Source of the DNA: Bathynomus jamesi
Lineage: Eukaryota; Arthropoda; Malacostraca; Isopoda; Cirolanidae
NCBI GenBank assembly: GCA_023014485.1
Contig: JAJOZX010005510.1
Coordinates: forward strand, 166,001 to 230,000
Length of the DNA: 64,000 nt
Direction of reading: 5' to 3'
Both the position numbers and the translations under genes were made by a program. Below, piece by piece: positions 60,912 to 64,000 of the stretch. The stretch's first letter is position 1, and each line of letters opens with the position of its first letter. Under the pieces are notes generated by a model that saw nothing but the letters and a program-made list of their open reading frames with translations, had not been told where the DNA came from and ran no database searches.

Positions 60912-63693
60912 TTGAAGGTTCTATTCTTAAATGCTCAAAGCCTACGAAATAAAATAAACGAATTTTTTTCTTTAATTGCTTGTGAAGACTATGATTTAAT
61001 TGCGATAAATGAATCGTGGCTTAGCATTGAAACACGTGACTTTGTGGGGGAGTATCAAATTAGAAGTTATAGACTTTTTGTTAAAAACAGAATAGGTAGG
61101 CGAGGAGGCGGTGTTATGTTGTACGGTATATCAAAGATAATATTACGAACGTTATAGAAGTAAAGCACACAATTCCAGAACCGATAGATTCGACTATAGC
61201 AGAACTTAAATTGAACGATTTCAAACGTGTTGTTGCGGTTATATATAGGCCCCCCTAATCAAACAGCTGATACGGACGAAGCGTTATATCGTGAACTAAA
61301 GAGAATAATAGGTAGTGAGCAGGACTTAGTTATGGGTGACTTTAATTGCGCCAACGTGAATTACGATACAATGCAGGAAGACGCGGAAAGTAATCGTTTA
61401 GTTAATTTTCTTGAGGATAACTTTCTTATTCAAAAGGTTGGGGAACCTACGAGGTTGGAAAGTATTTTAGATTTAGTAATAACTACGGATGATAGGCTAA
61501 TCACTGATCTTCAAGTAATAGAACCGCTAAGCAATAGCGATCAAAATATGGTAGAGTTTGTCCTCTCAGTTAGTCACTCGAAACCAGCTAACTCGACTAA
61601 AATTCCTAATTTCCAGCACGCAGACTTTTGTAAATTTCGAAATGAATTGTCACACGTCAATTGGGAAAATGTAATGGGGATCTCCAACGCAAAACTAATG
61701 TGGGATTCGTTTGAAACAGTATTTAGGATTATAAATGAGGAATGTGTACCGTACAAAATTAAGTGTGCAAAAGTAAACAACATGCCCTTGTGGTTTACTT
61801 CTAGAGTAGGAGACATTACAAAGAGTAGAGATAGGGCTTATAGGCTACATAAGTGCGATAAAGACAATTTGTGGTTACGAAACAACTACATATCTCTAAG
61901 ACATGAAGCGAAAAGTGTAGTAAAGAAGTCCAAACACGAATTTGAAATCTCCATAGCTTGTGACGGTAAAGAAAACCCCAAACGATTATTTCAATACGTC
62001 AATAATAGAAATCCAGTAAAAAGCGTCTTGGGCCGTTTTAAAATGTTAACGGAGAGCTAGTTTCTGAAAACAAGGAAATGGCTACCTTGTTAAACGAATT
62101 TTTTACGTCAGTTTTTACTATAGAAGATGTAACGAATATCCCTACGGTCATAGACATAATACCTTTTGATAATGGTAATATTTGATAATATTGTGGTTAG
62201 TGAAGGGGAGGTAATGCGCTATATTGATAAAATGAAAATGCGTAAATCACCGGTACTGGATTCCATATATCCCATACAACTAAAAGAATTAAAAGATAGC
62301 ATTGTTGTGCCGCTAACAAAGATTTTTAATGCGTCTATTTCTGAGGGGTGCGTACCAGATAATTTCAAGTTAGCAAACTTAACACCTATCTTTCATGAAG
62401 GTGCGGCGGGAAATTATAGGCCAATCAGTTTAACGTCTGTTGTAGGAAGGCTACTGGAATCTATAATTAGGGGTCTTATAGTCGAACACTTAGAATTGCA
62501 CAACTTGGTTAGAAATACGCAGCACGGTTTTAGGCGAAACAAATCTTGTTTAACTAATCTTTTAGAATTTTTTCAAAGCGTGGTTGACGTTTACGATAGT
62601 CATCGGGCGGTTGATGTGGTGTATTTAGATTTTCAAAAAGCATTTGACACCCTACCACACAAAAGACTCATTGAAAAAAACTAAGGCTCATGGAATCAGG
62701 GGTGTAGTAATAAATTGGATAGAAGAGTGGTTGCGAAGTAGGAAACAGAGGGTGGTCATTAATGGAGTGGAGTCGTGTTGGGCTAATGTAGCGAGCGGTG
62801 TTCTTCAGGGTTCTGTATTGGGCCCCTTGCTTTTTCTTATATATATTAACGATTTAGATGTCGGCCTAGTCAGTACAGTTTCAAAGTTTGCGAATGGCAC
62901 GAAGCTGGGTGGTAGGGCGATTAATGACGAAGATAGAGGTAAAATCCAGGAAGATCTGAATAAAATCATTGATTGGTCAGTCACATGTCAAATGAGATTT
63001 AATGTTGATAAGTGCAAGATTTTACATATAGGTTCGCGTAACGGTAATTTTGCGTATAGTATGTCAGGGAAGGAGTCAGCAAGCGTAGAGCAGGAAAAAG
63101 ATTTAGGAGTTATAGTCACTGGGATTTAAAAGTAGCGAAACAAAGTACAGCAGCGGTCAATAAAGTGAACAAAGTGTTAGGGTTTATAGCTCGGAATTTT
63201 GAGTACAAATCGCGCGATATTATAGTTCCTCTTTATAAATCATTAGTTAGCCCCCATTTGGAGTATGCGATCTAATTTTGGAATCCGCATATGCGAAAAG
63301 ATATAGACAAAATCGAGAGTTCAAAGACGAGCAACTAAGATGATTCCGTCGCTTAGGTCGAAGTCGTACGAGGATGGGCTTAAGGAGTTAAAATTGACTA
63401 CACTTGAGACTAGGAGGCTAAGGGGTGATCTAATCCAGGTTTTCAAAATTATGAATGGGTTCGATAATGTAGATAGAGATAGCTTTTTGGAAATATCTCA
63501 ATATAATAGGACTGGAAATAATGGGTGTAAGTTGACAAGTAGAAGGTTCGAGACAGCAGTTGCCAAAAACTTTTTTACGCATAGAATAGTAAATAGGTGG
63601 AATAGTTTTCCGGTAGAAGTAATTAGTAGCACGTCTATAAACATGTTTAAAAATCGATTAGACGCATATGTTGATAGATTGGGTATAGTTTAA
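60912..63693 (+). pseudogene. CR1-like ORF2: endonuclease and reverse transcriptase
   Basis: The APE endonuclease starts VLFLNAQSLRNKINEF, with YDLIAINESWL, IGRRGGGVMLY, VMGDFNCANVNY and EPLSNSDQNMVEF (SDH expected, SDQ found). RT blocks: NYRPISLTSVVGRLLESI, TQHGFRRNKSCLTNLLEF, VYLDFQKAFDTLPHKRL, GVLQGSVLGPLLFLIYINDL, then KFANGTKLGG where FADD is expected, so both catalytic Asp are replaced. C-terminus MIPSLRSKSYEDGLKELKL, then HRIVNRWNSFPVEVISS and stop at 63693. Frameshifts near 61125, 61250, 62045, 62680, 63125 and 63300. Confidence 0.92.
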
Positions 63694-63949
63694 GGTAGTA
63701 AAATTAAGGCTTTGTGGCTCGGAACCCACGTAAAATTGTAGGTCCCCTCCGCCACCACGGAGGACATACACAATACACAATTATGAACACAGTTAGGTAG
63801 ACCAGTCATGAGTGGATCCTTGGGTCTTTGTTGGTCTGAAACATTATAACATTATGACGTATATGTATATAATCTTTGGTTAGCTTCCGCCCGAATTGTT
63901 CATTCTGACGAAGGTCAAGCTTTTCACTTCACCTTAGACCTACAGTTTA

Positions 63950-64000
63950 ACGTGGAATCTGAACCATGCCCCATCAGCAGCCCAGCGTCTTAACCACTAG
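63950..64000 (-). ncRNA. tRNA-derived SINE head, cut by window end
   Basis: The minus strand reads CTAGTGGTTAAGACGCTGGG (A-box-like), then GCTGATGGGGC and GGTTCAGATTC (B-box-like, consensus GGTTCGANTCC). The spacing, ~35 bases between boxes, fits a tRNA or tRNA-derived SINE promoter. The start lies beyond the window, so gene versus SINE cannot be settled. The flanking sequence, AT-rich with CTTCACCTTAGACC, suggests a SINE. Confidence 0.5.

Larger units (their letters stand above)
59166..63858 (+). mobile_element. Near full-length CR1-like LINE
   Basis: 5' leader with repeats (59232-59450), ORF1 (59927-60861), ORF2 with endonuclease and RT (60912-63693) and a 3' UTR ending in ACATTATAACATTATG near 63841-63856, an octamer-type terminus. 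Order and content match CR1-group LINEs. No target duplication identified, and the 5' limit is estimated. Confidence 0.85.

Overview
This window looks like a 64-kb intergenic stretch of a large, AT-rich animal genome, most plausibly an arthropod. Short TTAGG/CCTAA runs recur, mariner, Tc1, hAT and Merlin DNA transposons and Penelope-like, CR1-like and Jockey-like retroelements are all present, and microsatellites are frequent. I found no convincing single-copy host gene. Every coding stretch I can name belongs to a mobile element, and nearly all carry frameshifts or stops. The species cannot be told from the sequence alone.

Layout. 1-2.1 kb: an element with ~225-bp inverted ends and a two-exon gene. 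2.7-11 kb: a minus-strand non-LTR element (RT, RNase H, zinc knuckle), cut by two TTAA-flanked MITEs and by a 3.4-kb hAT, followed by a 1,077-bp tandem duplication. 11-16 kb: a second hAT of the same family and a nest of smaller hAT-type elements. 15.6-23.4 kb: a cluster of palindromic elements associated with relics of a Merlin-like zinc-ribbon exon, a nested Tc1 element and a CR1 tail. 25.4-26.3 kb: a Merlin transposase. 26.7-28.5 kb: elements inserted into (TA)n tracts. 28.6-40.3 kb: two Penelope-like copies head to head, holding a LINE and three nested hAT elements. 40.8-51.3 kb: a Jockey-type LINE split by an LTR retrotransposon that is itself split by a hAT. 52-53.4 kb: a zinc-ribbon coding relic split by an element that carries two further insertions. 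53.6-58.7 kb: a hAT-like element, a repeated 54.3-55.1-kb sequence and three mariner-type elements. 59-63.9 kb: a nearly full-length CR1-like LINE with an esterase-type ORF1. The last ~50 bases look like a tRNA-derived SINE head.

The strongest evidence is structural. Many insertions can be resolved to the base by target-site duplications, so the order of events can be read. The most unusual structures are: an LTR array of short hairpins whose stems change on both sides; a 21-bp minisatellite next to, and resembling part of, a tRNA-Gln primer-binding site; a set of diverged palindromic elements sharing one half-site plan, one of them with a 9-bp duplication; and a hAT transposase whose C-terminal domain lies on the opposite strand to the rest. 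All family names come from motif recognition by eye; no database search was run.
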